Shown: positions 1-10,086, numbered from the stretch's first letter. The stretch: DNA of 64,000 nucleotides from Cedecea davisae DSM 4568 (GCF_000412335.2 NZ_KE161030.1:3361382-3425381), one strand, 5' to 3'. Numbers and translations are program-made. The notes: generated from the letters alone by a model not told the origin.

Positions 1-701
1 GAAACAATGCGGTCAAATTTACTGTTCAGGTCACGGTAATCCTGTAGCAGAATATCGACATCCAGGCCCCGACAGCGATCCTGAGCCATTTTTTGCTGCT
101 CTGCGGAAATCGTCACGCCAACCACGCTGACGCCATACTCCTGGGCCGCGTACTGCGCCAGGCCGCCCCATCCGCAGCCGATATCCAGCAGCTTCATACC
201 CGGTTTAAGCTGGAGTTTCTCGCAGATCATATGCAGTTTGTTGCGCTGCGCGGAAGCAAGATCCGTAGCCTCTTTCCAGTAGCCGCAGGAGTATTGCATA
301 TACGGATCCAGCATCGCCGCAAACAGATCGTTGCCGATATCGTAATGCTCTTTGCCGACTATCCATGCGCGCTTGCGGGACTGCAAATTAAACAGCCGTG
401 CACCTGCAATACGCATTAAGTCAGAAAAATGTTTTGGTATCTGGCTATCAAGGCCGTGACGCAAAATGCGGGTAAAAAGAATATCCAGTCGGTCGCACTC
501 CCACCAGCCATCCATGTAGCTTTCGCCCAGCCCCAGGGAGCCTTCCTGCAATATTCGTTTAAAGAACTCTGGGTTATTAACCCGAATATCCGCCGGACCG
601 CTACCGTTAATATCAATAGCCAGCGGGGAAATTAACTCTTCAACTATTTTTTGCCAGCGGCTGTTATTCGTCTGTTGCTGTTCAGCTATTATCGTTCCCA
701 T
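1..701 (-). CDS. cfa: Cyclopropane-fatty-acyl-phospholipid synthase, Cfa family (partial, 3' end outside window)
   Basis: The first 233 codons are present and the reading frame runs off the left edge. The protein resembles E. coli Cfa along its whole visible length. It has the N-terminal lipid-binding part (motifs such as GSLGLGESYMDGWW, about 54-67) and the SAM-binding motif DIGCGWGG at residues 173-180. The enzyme transfers a methylene group from S-adenosylmethionine to cis double bonds of membrane phospholipids. The start at 701 follows a GAGGAA ribosome site. It is divergent from qmcA over a 255-bp gap. In E. coli cfa lies elsewhere, and fetAB is the qmcA neighbour on this side. Whether this is the only cfa or a paralog cannot be told from the window. 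Confidence 0.93.
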   Translation of the reverse strand, partial: MGTIIAEQQQTNNSRWQKIVEELISPLAIDINGSGPADIRVNNPEFFKRILQEGSLGLGESYMDGWWECDRLDILFTRILRHGLDSQIPKHFSDLMRIAGARLFNLQSRKRAWIVGKEHYDIGNDLFAAMLDPYMQYSCGYWKEATDLASAQRNKLHMICEKLQLKPGMKLLDIGCGWGGLAQYAAQEYGVSVVGVTISAEQQKMAQDRCRGLDVDILLQDYRDLNSKFDRIV

Positions 702-956
702 TGCTTCCTCTACCGGATAAAACTCCCTCGTCTAAGGCGTCCCATACAGCGCAGCTGGTCTGCCGAATGATTCGATATTACGCCTACACACCACATGTAA
801 AAAATGAACTTAACTCATCAACTTCATTCCAATTTGGCATAGTTACGGTCAGAGACCGGGATTGCCTACACTTAATTGGCGGCCGTTGCCAGGATGTTGC
901 TGAATGTTTCAACTTAAGCGGGTAGACTGGCGGCAAAACAAACAGGAGGTTTTTAA

Positions 957-1871
957 ATGCTTATCGTGATCCCCGTATTAATCCTTGTTGCGCTGGTGAT
1001 TGTCGCTGCCGGGGTAAAAATTGTGCCTCAGGGCTTCCAATGGACCGTAGAGCGCTTTGGCCGCTATACCAAAACTCTGATGCCGGGGCTCAACCTTGTG
1101 GTGCCGTTTATGGACCGCGTAGGCCGCAAAATCAATATGATGGAGCAAGTGCTCGACATCCCTTCCCAGGAAGTTATCTCCAAGGATAACGCCAACGTTT
1201 CCATCGATGCCGTATGCTTTATTCAGGTGGTCGACGCGCCGCGTGCCGCCTATGAAGTCAGCAACCTTGAGCTGGCCATCATCAACCTGACGATGACCAA
1301 CATTCGTACCGTGCTTGGCTCAATGGAGCTGGACGAAATGCTCTCCCAGCGCGACAACATCAATACCCGCCTGCTGCACATCGTCGATGAAGCCACCAAC
1401 CCGTGGGGCATTAAAATTACCCGTATTGAAATTCGCGACGTCCGCCCGCCGGCGGAGCTTATCGACGCGATGAACGCCCAGATGAAAGCCGAGCGTACCA
1501 AACGAGCGTACATTCTTGAGGCGGAAGGTATTCGCCAGGCCGAAATCGTAAAAGCCGAAGGTGAGAAACAGTCGAAGATCCTGAAAGCCGAAGGCGAGCG
1601 CCAGTCGGCCTTCCTTGAAGCAGAAGCCCGCGAACGTAGCGCCGAAGCCGAAGCCCGCGCCACGCAGATGGTTTCTGAAGCGATTGCCAAAGGCGATATC
1701 CAGGCGGTGAACTACTTCGTCGCCCAGAAATACACCGACGCGCTACAGACAATCGGTTCGGCCAATAACAGCAAAGTAGTGCTGATGCCGCTGGATGCCA
1801 CAAGCCTGATGGGCTCCATCGCCGGGATCAGCGAACTTATCGCCCAGAGCGGCAGCGAGCGTAAAAAATGA
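957..1871 (+). CDS. qmcA: QmcA, SPFH/stomatin-family membrane protease-associated protein
   Basis: 304 aa with a single N-terminal membrane segment (about 2-22), then an SPFH/band-7 domain (about 20-190), then a long Ala/Glu/Arg-rich coiled coil (about 170-250). This is the usual stomatin/prohibitin layout and the E. coli QmcA length. The family forms large inner-membrane assemblies, and QmcA is linked to FtsH-type quality control. A strong AGGAGG ribosome site lies at 944-949. The stop overlaps the ybbJ start by 4 bp (ATGA), so the two are translationally coupled. Confidence 0.95.
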   Translation: MLIVIPVLILVALVIVAAGVKIVPQGFQWTVERFGRYTKTLMPGLNLVVPFMDRVGRKINMMEQVLDIPSQEVISKDNANVSIDAVCFIQVVDAPRAAYEVSNLELAIINLTMTNIRTVLGSMELDEMLSQRDNINTRLLHIVDEATNPWGIKITRIEIRDVRPPAELIDAMNAQMKAERTKRAYILEAEGIRQAEIVKAEGEKQSKILKAEGERQSAFLEAEARERSAEAEARATQMVSEAIAKGDIQAVNYFVAQKYTDALQTIGSANNSKVVLMPLDATSLMGSIAGISELIAQSGSERKK

Positions 1872-2314
1872 TAGACAGTATTCTCGCGCATCCGCACGTC
1901 TTCTGGCTTGCGCTGGGCGGACTGCTGCTGGCGGCGGAGATGCTGGGCGCCAGCGGCTATCTGCTGTGGAGCGGCGTGGCGGCGGTGATAACCGGCCTGC
2001 TGGTCTGGGCTCTGCCGCTGGGCTGGGAGCTACAGGGCGTTTGCTTTGCGCTACTGACGCTGGTTGCCGCCTTCCTCTGGTGGCGCTGGCTTTCCGGGCG
2101 CAAACAGCAGGTCCCGGGTGAAGTGCTGAATCAGCGCGGCCAGCAGCTGGTTGGCCGCCGGTTCCGCCTGGACACGGCGCTGGTCAATGGCCGGGGGCAT
2201 GTTCGTGTGGCGGACAGCAGCTGGCCGGTTACCGCAGACGAAGATCTCCCGGCAGGCTGTGAAGTGGTCGTGCTTGCCGTAGAAGGCATCACGCTGAAAA
2301 TCAGAGCCGCTTAA
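1868..2314 (+). CDS. ybbJ: YbbJ, NfeD-family membrane protein partner of QmcA
   Basis: 148 aa with two or three hydrophobic segments in the first 75 residues, then a C-terminal OB-fold-like NfeD domain (about 90-147). NfeD proteins are encoded with SPFH proteins and are thought to work with them in membrane organisation. The 4-bp ATGA overlap with qmcA supports joint expression. Its stop overlaps the convergent cueR stop by 4 bp (2311-2314), leaving no room for a separate terminator. Confidence 0.93.
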   Translation: MIDSILAHPHVFWLALGGLLLAAEMLGASGYLLWSGVAAVITGLLVWALPLGWELQGVCFALLTLVAAFLWWRWLSGRKQQVPGEVLNQRGQQLVGRRFRLDTALVNGRGHVRVADSSWPVTADEDLPAGCEVVVLAVEGITLKIRAA

Positions 2315-2721
2315 CTCACCCCGTGGCGATGGCAACAGCCGGAAAGGTTGTCGATAATCGGACAATCGGCGCCGTCATCGCCCGGGCAGGCTTCCGCCAG
2401 CGTCAGCAGATGCTGGCGCATATTCTGCAATTCGATAATGTGCCGTTCGATATCCGCCACTTTCTGCAAAGTGCGCGCTTTTACGTCCGCGCTGTGCCTT
2501 GCCGGATCGTTAAACAGGCTCACCAGCTCTTTGCACTCTTCAAGATTAAACCCCACCTGGCGGGCCTGACGCAGTAGCGTTAGCTCATCGAGATGTTTCT
2601 GGGTATAGCTGCGGTAGCCGTTGTCGGCGCGAAAAGGCGCCGTAACCAGCCCTTTCTGTTCATAAAAACGGATTGCCTTGCTGGTTAACCCGGTTTTTTT
2701 CGCCACATCGCTAATATTCAT
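2311..2721 (-). CDS. cueR: CueR, copper-sensing MerR-family activator
   Basis: 136 aa. The N-terminal MerR winged-helix DNA-binding domain (about 1-70) is followed by a dimerisation helix and the Cu(I)-binding loop with Cys112 and Cys120 ([10 protein letters not shown]). The Cys-rich tail SGCCHRH is also as in E. coli CueR. It senses cytoplasmic Cu(I) and activates copA and cueO by untwisting a 19-bp promoter spacer. It lies divergent from copA and its box is visible in the gap. The 3' end overlaps ybbJ convergently. Confidence 0.96.
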   Translation of the reverse strand: MNISDVAKKTGLTSKAIRFYEQKGLVTAPFRADNGYRSYTQKHLDELTLLRQARQVGFNLEECKELVSLFNDPARHSADVKARTLQKVADIERHIIELQNMRQHLLTLAEACPGDDGADCPIIDNLSGCCHRHGVS

Positions 2722-2730
2722 TTTTCCTCC

Positions 2731-2761
2731 TTGACCTTCCCCTTGATGGAAGGTTTAACCT
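2731..2761 (+). promoter_or_regulatory. CueR-controlled copA promoter
   Basis: A -35 element TTGACC lies at 2731-2736. The CueR dyad ACCTTCC...GGAAGGT is at 2734-2754, and a -10-like TAACCT sits at 2756-2761. The 19-bp spacer is the overlong spacing typical of MerR-type promoters. The dyad is nearly the same as in E. coli copA. Confidence 0.88.
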
Positions 2762-2828
2762 TCATCATAGTTAACCGAATCTCCTTTTCGGTCAATATTT
2801 CACCTCGTAATCGTACAGGAGTCTGACG

Positions 2829-5333
2829 ATGTCACACATTGTAGATTTGAATCTCGACGGCCTCACCTGCGGCCACTGTGTAAAACGCGTTAAAGAAAGC
2901 CTCGAACAGCGTTCGGACGTTGAGCAGGCGGAAGTGACGCAAACCCACGCCCGCGTCACCGGCAGCGCTACGCCGGAAGCTCTGGTAGAAACCGTTAAAG
3001 AAGCGGGATACGGCGCAGAAGTCGCCAGCCACCCAAAGGCTGAACCGCTGGCAGAGTCATCAACTCCGTCGGAAGCACTGACAGCGGTCGCCCCTTCGCT
3101 TCCGGCAGCCTCAACCGAAGATGATAGCCGACAGCTGCTTATCGACGGAATGAGCTGCGCCAGCTGCGTCTCACGGGTGCAGAACGCTCTGCAGAAAGTA
3201 CCGGGCGTCAGCCAGGCACGGGTCAACCTTGCGGAGCGCAGCGCGCTGGTAATGGGCACCGCCTCCGCAGAATCCCTGATTAAAGCCGTAGAAAGTGCCG
3301 GATACGGCGCAGAAGCCATTGAAGACGACCAGAAACGCCGTGAACGCCAGCAGGAGACGGCTAACGCCGCCATGAAGCGCTTCCGCTGGCAGGCCATTGT
3401 CGCCCTCGCCGTCGGCATTCCGGTGATGGTCTGGGGGATGATCGGCGACAATATGATGGTCACCGAAAGTAACCGTTCCCTGTGGCTGGCAATCGGCGTC
3501 GTGACGCTGGCGGTGATAATTTTTGCCGGCGGCCATTTCTACCGCAGCGCATGGCGCAGCCTGATGAACCGCGCAGCCACCATGGATACGCTCGTCGCCC
3601 TCGGCACAGGCGCGGCATGGCTCTACTCGATTACCGTGAATATCTGGCCGCAACACTTCCCGATGGAAGCTCGCCACCTCTACTACGAGGCCAGCGCGAT
3701 GATCATCGGCCTGATAAATCTCGGCCATATGCTTGAGCAGCGCGCTCGCCAGCGCTCCTCGAAAGCACTCGAACGCCTGCTGGATCTGACGCCGCCAACC
3801 GCACGAGTGGTCACGGAAGAAGGTGAAAAAACGCTGCCGCTGGCCGAAGTTACCGCCGGGATGACGCTGCGCCTTGCAACGGGCGACCGCGTGCCGGTTG
3901 ACGGCGAGATTACCCGGGGAGAAGCCTGGTTCGACGAAGCAATGCTGACCGGCGAGCCGATACCGATGCAAAAATCAAACGGCGACGGCATTCATGCGGG
4001 CACCGTTGTGCAGGACGGCAGCGTGCTGTTCCGCGCCACGGCAACCGGCAGCCACACCACGCTGTCGCGCATTATCCGCATGGTTCGCCAGGCACAGAGC
4101 AGCAAGCCGGAAATCGGCCAGCTGGCGGATAAAATCTCTGCGGTATTTGTGCCGATTGTGGTGCTGATTGCCCTGTTTAGCGCCGCAGTTTGGTACTTCG
4201 TCGGCCCTGCGCCGCAAATTGTTTATACCCTGGTTATCGCCACCACGGTTCTGATTATCGCCTGCCCTTGCGCCCTTGGGCTTGCCACGCCGATGTCGAT
4301 TATTTCCGGCGTAGGCCGCGCCGCCGAATTTGGGGTTCTGGTGCGGGATGCCGACGCATTGCAGCGCGCCAGCACGCTCGATACCGTAGTATTCGATAAA
4401 ACCGGCACGCTGACCGAAGGCAAACCGCAGGTTGTTGCCGTTGAAACCCTGCCGGGCGTGGATGCGGACCAGGTTCTGCGCCTGGCTGCCGCGCTTGAAC
4501 AAGGCTCCAGCCACCCGCTGGCACGGGCTATTATCGAAAAAGCGGGTGACGCAACGCTGCCGGAGGTTAGTTCATTTCGCACCTTGCGCGGGCTGGGTGT
4601 TAGCGGCGAGGCGGAAGGACACAAGCTTCTGCTGGGCAACAAAGCGCTGCTCGACGAGCAGGGCGTAGAAACGGAGGCGCTTGCCGCAAGTATTGATGCT
4701 CAGGCACGGCTTGGCTCAACGCCGGTTCTGCTGGCGGTGGATGGGAAACTGATGGCGCTGCTGGCCGTCCGCGACCCGCTTCGTAAAGACAGCATCAGCG
4801 CCCTGCAACGTTTGCACCGCAACGGCTACCGTCTGGTGATGCTCACCGGCGATAACCCGATTACCGCCAATGCGATTGCCAAAGAGGCCGGTATTGATGA
4901 GGTGATAGCGGGCGTGCTGCCGGACGGCAAGGCCGAAGCTATTAAGCAGCTTCAGCAGCAGGGTCGCCAGGTTGCTATGGTCGGGGACGGCATCAACGAT
5001 GCTCCGGCGCTGGCCCAGGCCGACGTGGGGATCGCAATGGGCGGCGGCAGCGATGTGGCTATTGAAACCGCGGCGATTACGCTGATGCGCCACAGCCTGG
5101 TAGGCGTTGCCGACGCGCTGGCTATTTCAAAAGCCACGCTGCGAAATATGAAGCAAAACCTGCTGGGCGCCTTCGTCTACAACTCGTTTGGCATCCCGAT
5201 TGCCGCAGGCGTGCTTTATCCCCTGACCGGCACGCTGCTCAACCCGGTGGTTGCCGGGGCGGCAATGGCGCTCTCTTCCATTACCGTGGTAAGCAACGCT
5301 AACCGCCTGCTGCGCTTTAAACCAAAAGATTGA
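2829..5333 (+). CDS. copA: CopA, Cu(I)-exporting P1B-type ATPase
   Basis: 834 aa inner-membrane copper pump. It has two N-terminal heavy-metal domains with CxxC at Cys14/Cys17 and Cys110/Cys113, and eight predicted membrane helices. The metal-binding Cys-Pro-Cys is at 479-481, the phosphorylated Asp523 lies in DKTGT, then come the SSHPLA nucleotide motif and the [10 protein letters not shown] hinge. It exports Cu(I) from cytoplasm to periplasm. Expression is driven by CueR from the divergent gap. Codons 69-70 form a -1 slippery site (see 3032-3087) that in E. coli yields a short copper chaperone from the same message. A strong intrinsic terminator follows at 5342-5375. Confidence 0.97.
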   Translation: MSHIVDLNLDGLTCGHCVKRVKESLEQRSDVEQAEVTQTHARVTGSATPEALVETVKEAGYGAEVASHPKAEPLAESSTPSEALTAVAPSLPAASTEDDSRQLLIDGMSCASCVSRVQNALQKVPGVSQARVNLAERSALVMGTASAESLIKAVESAGYGAEAIEDDQKRRERQQETANAAMKRFRWQAIVALAVGIPVMVWGMIGDNMMVTESNRSLWLAIGVVTLAVIIFAGGHFYRSAWRSLMNRAATMDTLVALGTGAAWLYSITVNIWPQHFPMEARHLYYEASAMIIGLINLGHMLEQRARQRSSKALERLLDLTPPTARVVTEEGEKTLPLAEVTAGMTLRLATGDRVPVDGEITRGEAWFDEAMLTGEPIPMQKSNGDGIHAGTVVQDGSVLFRATATGSHTTLSRIIRMVRQAQSSKPEIGQLADKISAVFVPIVVLIALFSAAVWYFVGPAPQIVYTLVIATTVLIIACPCALGLATPMSIISGVGRAAEFGVLVRDADALQRASTLDTVVFDKTGTLTEGKPQVVAVETLPGVDADQVLRLAAALEQGSSHPLARAIIEKAGDATLPEVSSFRTLRGLGVSGEAEGHKLLLGNKALLDEQGVETEALAASIDAQARLGSTPVLLAVDGKLMALLAVRDPLRKDSISALQRLHRNGYRLVMLTGDNPITANAIAKEAGIDEVIAGVLPDGKAEAIKQLQQQGRQVAMVGDGINDAPALAQADVGIAMGGGSDVAIETAAITLMRHSLVGVADALAISKATLRNMKQNLLGAFVYNSFGIPIAAGVLYPLTGTLLNPVVAGAAMALSSITVVSNANRLLRFKPKD
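3032..3087 (+). promoter_or_regulatory. Programmed -1 frameshift signal in copA (copper chaperone CopA(Z))
   Basis: The heptamer C-CCA-AAG lies at 3032-3038 in the zero frame over codons 69-70. A -1 slip reads Gly (3038-3040) and then UGA (3041-3043). This gives a product of 71 aa made of the first metal-binding domain only. Downstream, CCGCTG (3045-3050) pairs with CAGCGG (3082-3087), and a GAGT/ACTC hairpin sits inside. E. coli copA is known to use the same signal, giving a 70-aa chaperone. The extra residue here matches the N-terminal domain being one residue longer. Confidence 0.82.
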
Positions 5334-5341
5334 CCTCCCGC

Positions 5342-5375
5342 TCATCCGGGCCTTCACCGGCCCGGATGACTTTTT
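5342..5375 (+). terminator. Intrinsic terminator after copA
   Basis: A perfect 11-bp stem (TCATCCGGGCC / GGCCCGGATGA), loop TTCACC, then five T. It also argues against any ybaP start upstream of it. Confidence 0.92.
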
Positions 5376-5431
5376 ACTTCCCCCTTCCGGCCCGCGGCGT
5401 TAGCATGGCTTTTTTGCCAGGGAATCGCGAT

Positions 5432-6232
5432 ATGGGTTTGTTTCAACGTATTAGCTCACTGTTTTCCGGCCTGACGGCTTCTACTTATCCCTGGCCCGCT
5501 CTCGATGTCACCCTCCCCGGTAAACGCCATTTGCATCTGGTGGGCAGTATCCATATGGGGACTCGTGATATGGCCCCGCTGTCCGAGCGCTTAATCGGTA
5601 AGCTGCGCGCGGCGGATGCGCTGATTGTCGAAGCGGATGTCAGTTCCGGCGGCTCGCCGTTTAGCAATATCGAGCCAGAAATCAGCCTTGAACAGCGCCT
5701 TGAACCTGAGACTTATCAGCAGGTCGTGACCCTGTGCGACGAGCTTGGCCTCTCGCTCAGCAGCATTGAAAACCAGCCAGCCTGGCAGGTCGCCTTAATT
5801 ATGCAGGCGCATCAGGCGCAGCGGCTTGGGCTGCGGCCAGATTATGGCATCGACTATCAGCTGCTTGAAGTCGCTCAGCGCTTTGGCGTGCCCGTTACCG
5901 AGCTGGAGGGGGCGCAAAGCCAAATTGACCTGCTGACGGCGCTGCCGAACGGCGGTATGTCGCTGTTAAACGATACGCTTACCCACTGGCACACCAACGC
6001 GCGCTTATTACAAATTATGATTGGCTGGTGGCTGGAAACGCCGCCCCAACAGGGAAATATTGCGCTGCCGAACACCTTCGGCGATGAGCTGTACAATGTG
6101 TTGATGCATCAGCGAAACCATCAGTGGCGGGATTTTCTTCAGCAACTGCCGGCCGGGCGCTATGTGGTTGCGGTGGGGGCGCTGCATCTTTACGGTGAAG
6201 GTAACTTGCCGGAATTGCTGAAAAAAGGGTAA
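5432..6232 (+). CDS. ybaP: YbaP, TraB/GumN-family protein
   Basis: 266 aa, near the 264 of E. coli YbaP. TraB-family signature histidines appear in GSIHMG (about 35-40) and near the end in VGALHLYGEGNL. The family is thought to be metal-dependent hydrolases or peptidases related to Tiki proteins, but the substrate of YbaP is unknown. The start at 5432 is chosen because it has AGGGA at 5419-5423 and matches the E. coli N-terminus. In-frame starts at 5330 or 5405 lie in or just after the copA terminator. Confidence 0.85.
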   Translation: MGLFQRISSLFSGLTASTYPWPALDVTLPGKRHLHLVGSIHMGTRDMAPLSERLIGKLRAADALIVEADVSSGGSPFSNIEPEISLEQRLEPETYQQVVTLCDELGLSLSSIENQPAWQVALIMQAHQAQRLGLRPDYGIDYQLLEVAQRFGVPVTELEGAQSQIDLLTALPNGGMSLLNDTLTHWHTNARLLQIMIGWWLETPPQQGNIALPNTFGDELYNVLMHQRNHQWRDFLQQLPAGRYVVAVGALHLYGEGNLPELLKKG

Positions 6233-6238
6233 AAAAAT

Positions 6239-6258
6239 GGCCAATATTTCTATTGGCC
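6239..6258 (-). terminator. Hairpin with T-tract on the minus strand, after ybaP
   Basis: GGCCAAT (6239-6245) pairs with ATTGGCC (6252-6258). Seven A precede it on the plus strand, giving T7 after the stem on the minus strand. The polarity therefore fits minus-strand transcripts, although the nearest upstream minus gene is ushA, beyond ybaK. On the plus strand it lacks a T-tract. Confidence 0.45.
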
Positions 6259-6441
6259 CGTCAAAGAGGAATTTCATTTATTATTCTGTTTATCCTCGGC
6301 TGCCGAAGCAACCGAAGCTGAATTGTCGCTCAATGTGATGATTTGCGCCATCACTATTATGTAGCGCTATATTACTCTCCAAGTATATCACTACGATTAC
6401 TATTTTGTGCGTTTTCAAAACAACTAAGAAAGAAGGAAACC

Positions 6442-6921
6442 ATGACTCCCGCGGTAAAACTCCTCGAAAAAAACAAAATCAGCTTTCAAATCCATGCCTA
6501 TGAGCACGATCCGCTGGAAACCAACTTCGGCGACGAAGTGGTTCGCAAGCTGGGGCTGAACGCCGACCAGGTTTATAAAACGCTGCTGGTGGCGCTAAAT
6601 GGCGATATGAAACACCTGGCGGTGGCGGTGACGCCGGTCGCCGGACAGCTTGACCTGAAAAAGGTGGCGAAGGCTCTTGGCGTGAAGAAGGTTGAGATGG
6701 CTGACCCGATGGTCGCCCAGCGCATCACCGGTTATCTGGTCGGCGGCATTAGCCCGCTGGGGCAGAAAAAACGCCTGCCAACGGTGATTGACGCACCGGC
6801 GCAGACGTTTGCCACCATCTATATTTCCGGCGGCAAACGCGGGCTGGATATCGAGCTGGCGGCGAGCGACCTGGCAAAACTGCTGGATGCCCGTTTCGCC
6901 GATATCGCCCGCCTGGATTAA
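6442..6921 (+). CDS. ybaK: YbaK, Cys-tRNA(Pro)/Cys-tRNA(Cys) deacylase
   Basis: 159 aa, the same length as E. coli YbaK and almost the same sequence. It is a trans-editing enzyme that removes cysteine mischarged onto tRNA-Pro by ProRS. The start at 6442 has an AAGGA site (6433-6437) and matches the E. coli N-terminus [12 protein letters not shown]. An earlier in-frame start at 6343 lacks support. The Lys of the conserved VYKTLL motif (about 46) and the [13 protein letters not shown] substrate loop are present. It is convergent with ushA with only 3 bp between stops. Confidence 0.95.
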   Translation: MTPAVKLLEKNKISFQIHAYEHDPLETNFGDEVVRKLGLNADQVYKTLLVALNGDMKHLAVAVTPVAGQLDLKKVAKALGVKKVEMADPMVAQRITGYLVGGISPLGQKKRLPTVIDAPAQTFATIYISGGKRGLDIELAASDLAKLLDARFADIARLD

Positions 6922-6924
6922 CGC

Positions 6925-8577
6925 TTAGTTCCAGCTCACCTCGCCTTTAGGTTGGTAAGCATTCACGTCCAGCGGTGAGTTCTGTTCGATGTACTGCTTC
7001 AGCACTTCCGCATCCACAAAGCCGGTGTTGACATAGCCCGGCTTTTTATCGATTTCCGGATAACCGTCGCCGCCGGTGCCGTTAAAGCTCAGGGTTGCCA
7101 TGCGGTAGGTTTTGGCCGGGTCGACAGGCTGGTCTTTGATTTTCAGGCCGCTAAGCTTGCCGCCGGTAGACACAAAGCTCACGTTGGCGAATTGAGGATA
7201 AGCGCCGGAGTCAGGGGTTTTCTGCGCCACGGCAGTCAGGTACTCCTCAACTTCTTTGCCGTTCATATCGATATACACCACGGTGTTGCCAAACGGCTGC
7301 ACCTTAAGCACATCTTTATAGCTGATGTTACCGGCCTCGATGGAGTCACGAACCCCGCCGCCGCTCATCACCGCGAAATCGGCACTGGTACGCGCCATTT
7401 GCGCCGCCAGCAGCACGCGGGCCAGGTTGGTCTGCACGAAGCGAACTTTGCTGCGGTCGCCCTCCAGATGCCCGTTAACGCTGCCCACTTTCACCTTCAG
7501 CGCCGCCTGGCCTTTGTTCTGGAACGGCGTCAGCAGGGAGAGCATTTGCTGATTCTCAGGGATTTCCGGGGTGTAAAGTACGCGCTCACTTTGCCCGTTG
7601 TCGTAGGTGATTTTCTTCTTCAGGTTGATAGGGATCAGCTGGTAATGCACCAGTTTCATTTCGCCATTACGGAACTCAAAGTCCGCGCGCCCGACGTATT
7701 TGCCCCACTCGTGGGCCTGGACAATCCAGGTGCCGTTTTGCTTGTCCGGCGCGCAAGGCGTCCCCGGAACATAATCCTTCTGTTTCTGATTCTCGCCCGC
7801 CATACAAACCGGATCTTGTGAGTGACCACCCACAATCATCGTCAAAGCGCCTTCCGGCAGGCTTCTCGCCATTTCCACATCGCCCGGTGCGTTTGAGCCG
7901 TGATTGCCGTTATCGTAGTGGCCCATATGGGTGGCGGCGATAATCACATCCGGCTTCTCGGTGCTTTGCAGCTCCTGAATCACCAGTTTGGCTTCATCGG
8001 CCGGTTTACGGAATTCTATGTCGGTGAAGTATTCAGGGTTGCCGATTTTCGCCGTGTCGTCTGTCGTCAGACCGATAACCGCCACCTTAATACCCTGAGG
8101 CTTAAAGAGCGCATAAGGCTTGAACAGGCGTTCGCCGGTGCTTTTTTGGTAAATGTTGGCCGACAGTAGCGGGAACTTCGCCCATTTTTCCTGCTGGCGC
8201 AGAACGGAGAGCGGGTTATCAAATTCATGGTTGCCTACCGCCATCGCGTCATAACCAATCAGGCTCATGCCGCGGAAGTCCGGCTCGGCATCCTGCAGGT
8301 CAGACTCCGGCACGCCGGTATTGATGTCCCCGCCGGAGAGCAGCAGCACGCTACCACCTTCGGCCGCAACCTCTTTACGCACGCTGTCTACCAGCGTCTT
8401 TTGCGCCGCCAGGCCATACTCGGCATATTCATTGCGCCAGAAATGGCCGTGATGATCGTTAGTATGCAGAATGGTGATTTTGTAAGTTTTGTCTTTTTCC
8501 CAGGCCAGCGCCGACGCGCTGGTTAAGCTCAATGCCACCAGCAGCGCCGTGGTTATTGTTTTTGTAGCAAACCGCAT
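6925..8577 (-). CDS. ushA: UshA, periplasmic 5'-nucleotidase / UDP-sugar hydrolase
   Basis: 550 aa, identical in length to E. coli UshA. It has a signal peptide ending near ASALA. The N-terminal calcineurin-like metallophosphoesterase domain has HTNDHHG, GGDINTG, GNHEFD, ATHMGH and GGHSQD metal-site motifs. The C-terminal 5'-nucleotidase substrate domain contains GGGVRD and FNGTGGDGYP. It degrades external nucleotides and UDP-sugars for salvage. The start at 8577 follows GGAG in good position. A TTG at 8595 in the same frame would add six residues that do not look like a signal peptide. Confidence 0.95.
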   Translation of the reverse strand: MRFATKTITTALLVALSLTSASALAWEKDKTYKITILHTNDHHGHFWRNEYAEYGLAAQKTLVDSVRKEVAAEGGSVLLLSGGDINTGVPESDLQDAEPDFRGMSLIGYDAMAVGNHEFDNPLSVLRQQEKWAKFPLLSANIYQKSTGERLFKPYALFKPQGIKVAVIGLTTDDTAKIGNPEYFTDIEFRKPADEAKLVIQELQSTEKPDVIIAATHMGHYDNGNHGSNAPGDVEMARSLPEGALTMIVGGHSQDPVCMAGENQKQKDYVPGTPCAPDKQNGTWIVQAHEWGKYVGRADFEFRNGEMKLVHYQLIPINLKKKITYDNGQSERVLYTPEIPENQQMLSLLTPFQNKGQAALKVKVGSVNGHLEGDRSKVRFVQTNLARVLLAAQMARTSADFAVMSGGGVRDSIEAGNISYKDVLKVQPFGNTVVYIDMNGKEVEEYLTAVAQKTPDSGAYPQFANVSFVSTGGKLSGLKIKDQPVDPAKTYRMATLSFNGTGGDGYPEIDKKPGYVNTGFVDAEVLKQYIEQNSPLDVNAYQPKGEVSWN

Positions 8578-8766
8578 TGCAAATCTCCATGTCAAAATGT
8601 AACTGCGCAGAAATACCAGATAGCCTTCAGGATAGACAACTAACTTTTCCGAAATGCGACTTCCTTCAAATCCGCGGCGCAGGTATGTTAGCAGGGTAAC
8701 GATTTATCCCGGGCTATCTCCTGCGTAGCCCGCTCTAAAAACAATAAACGTTTTCTACAGGTAATT

Positions 8767-9984
8767 ATGGCAAGTTCTCAAACCCTCACCCAGCCGGGCA
8801 CGCCCCCGGAGCAAAAAAAAGCGCGCACCGCATTTGGGATCCTCGGAGCCATCAGCCTTTCCCACCTGCTTAACGACATGATTCAATCGCTGATTCTGGC
8901 TATCTATCCCCTGCTGCAGGCCGAGTTCTCCCTGAGCTTTATGCAGATTGGGATGATAACTCTGACCTTCCAGCTCTCTTCCTCGCTGCTACAGCCGCTG
9001 GTGGGCTACTACACCGACAAATACCCGATGCCGTGGTCGCTGCCGATTGGTATGTGCTTCACCCTTTGCGGCCTGGTTCTACTGGCGCTGGCCGGGAGCT
9101 TCCCTGCCGTACTGGTCGCCGCGGCGCTGGTCGGCACCGGTTCGTCGGTGTTCCATCCCGAATCGTCCCGCGTTGCCCGCATGGCTTCCGGCGGCCGTCA
9201 CGGCCTGGCGCAGTCGCTGTTCCAGGTGGGCGGTAACTTCGGCAGCTCGCTGGGGCCATTGCTGGCGGCAGTTATTATTGCGCCCTACGGCAAGGGCAAT
9301 GTCGCCTGGTTCGTGCTGGCCGCGCTGCTGGCCATTATTGTGCTGCTGCAAATCAGCCGCTGGTACGCCGCTCAGCATCGAATCGCGAAGGGCCGCCCGC
9401 CTGTGCAGGTGGTTAACCCGCTGCCGCGCAATAAGGTCATTCTGGCGGTCTCCATTCTGCTGCTGCTGATATTTTCCAAATATTTCTATATGGCAAGCAT
9501 CAGCAGTTACTTCACTTTCTACCTGATGCAAAAATTCGGACTCTCGGTACAAAACGCCCAGATCCACCTGTTTGCTTTCCTGTTTGCGGTTGCGGCAGGG
9601 ACGGTTATCGGTGGCCCTCTGGGGGACAAAATCGGTAGAAAATACGTGATTTGGGGGTCAATCCTCGGCGTCGCGCCGTTTACCCTTGTTTTACCCTATG
9701 CTTCGCTCTACTGGACCGGCGTGCTGACGGTCATCATTGGCTTTATTCTGGCCTCCGCCTTCTCGGCTATTCTGGTGTATGCCCAGGAGCTACTGCCGGG
9801 ACGTATCGGTATGGTTTCCGGGCTGTTTTTCGGATTTGCCTTTGGGATGGGTGGACTCGGTGCCGCGGTGCTTGGGGTGATTGCCGACCACTCCAGCATT
9901 GAATTGGTCTACAAAATATGTGCCTTCCTGCCGTTACTCGGCATTATGACAATATTCCTACCCGATAACCGCCATAAATCCTGA
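8767..9984 (+). CDS. fsr: Fsr, fosmidomycin-resistance-type MFS efflux protein
   Basis: 405 aa, 12 predicted membrane helices, one residue shorter than E. coli Fsr. It has MFS loop 2-3 features after TM2 (GYYTDKYP) and the equivalent GPLGDKIGRKY after TM8. The E. coli protein confers fosmidomycin resistance when overexpressed, and its natural substrate is unsettled. It is divergent from ushA, as in E. coli, across about 190 bp. Confidence 0.93.
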   Translation: MASSQTLTQPGTPPEQKKARTAFGILGAISLSHLLNDMIQSLILAIYPLLQAEFSLSFMQIGMITLTFQLSSSLLQPLVGYYTDKYPMPWSLPIGMCFTLCGLVLLALAGSFPAVLVAAALVGTGSSVFHPESSRVARMASGGRHGLAQSLFQVGGNFGSSLGPLLAAVIIAPYGKGNVAWFVLAALLAIIVLLQISRWYAAQHRIAKGRPPVQVVNPLPRNKVILAVSILLLLIFSKYFYMASISSYFTFYLMQKFGLSVQNAQIHLFAFLFAVAAGTVIGGPLGDKIGRKYVIWGSILGVAPFTLVLPYASLYWTGVLTVIIGFILASAFSAILVYAQELLPGRIGMVSGLFFGFAFGMGGLGAAVLGVIADHSSIELVYKICAFLPLLGIMTIFLPDNRHKS

Positions 9985-10054
9985 CTTTTAGCGGCCAAAG
10001 TGTTGCTTTGGCCGCTCTCCGCCCCCATACAGTTCCAGTCACTCCCCCAGATAA

Positions 10055-10086
10055 CTGAGTTAAATGCTACTCAGGGCCTTTTTTTT
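10055..10086 (+). terminator. Intrinsic terminator candidate after fsr
   Basis: CTGAGT/ACTCAG stem with an 8-nt loop, then GGCC and eight T (10079-10086). A second perfect hairpin without T-tract (AGCGGCCAAAG / CTTTGGCCGCT, 9990-10016) lies just upstream. Confidence 0.7.

Noticed and set aside
5330..5431. Longer YbaP start at 5330 or 5405
   Set aside because: The extension overlaps copA and its terminator hairpin. The ATG at 5432 has an AGGGA site and matches the E. coli N-terminus.
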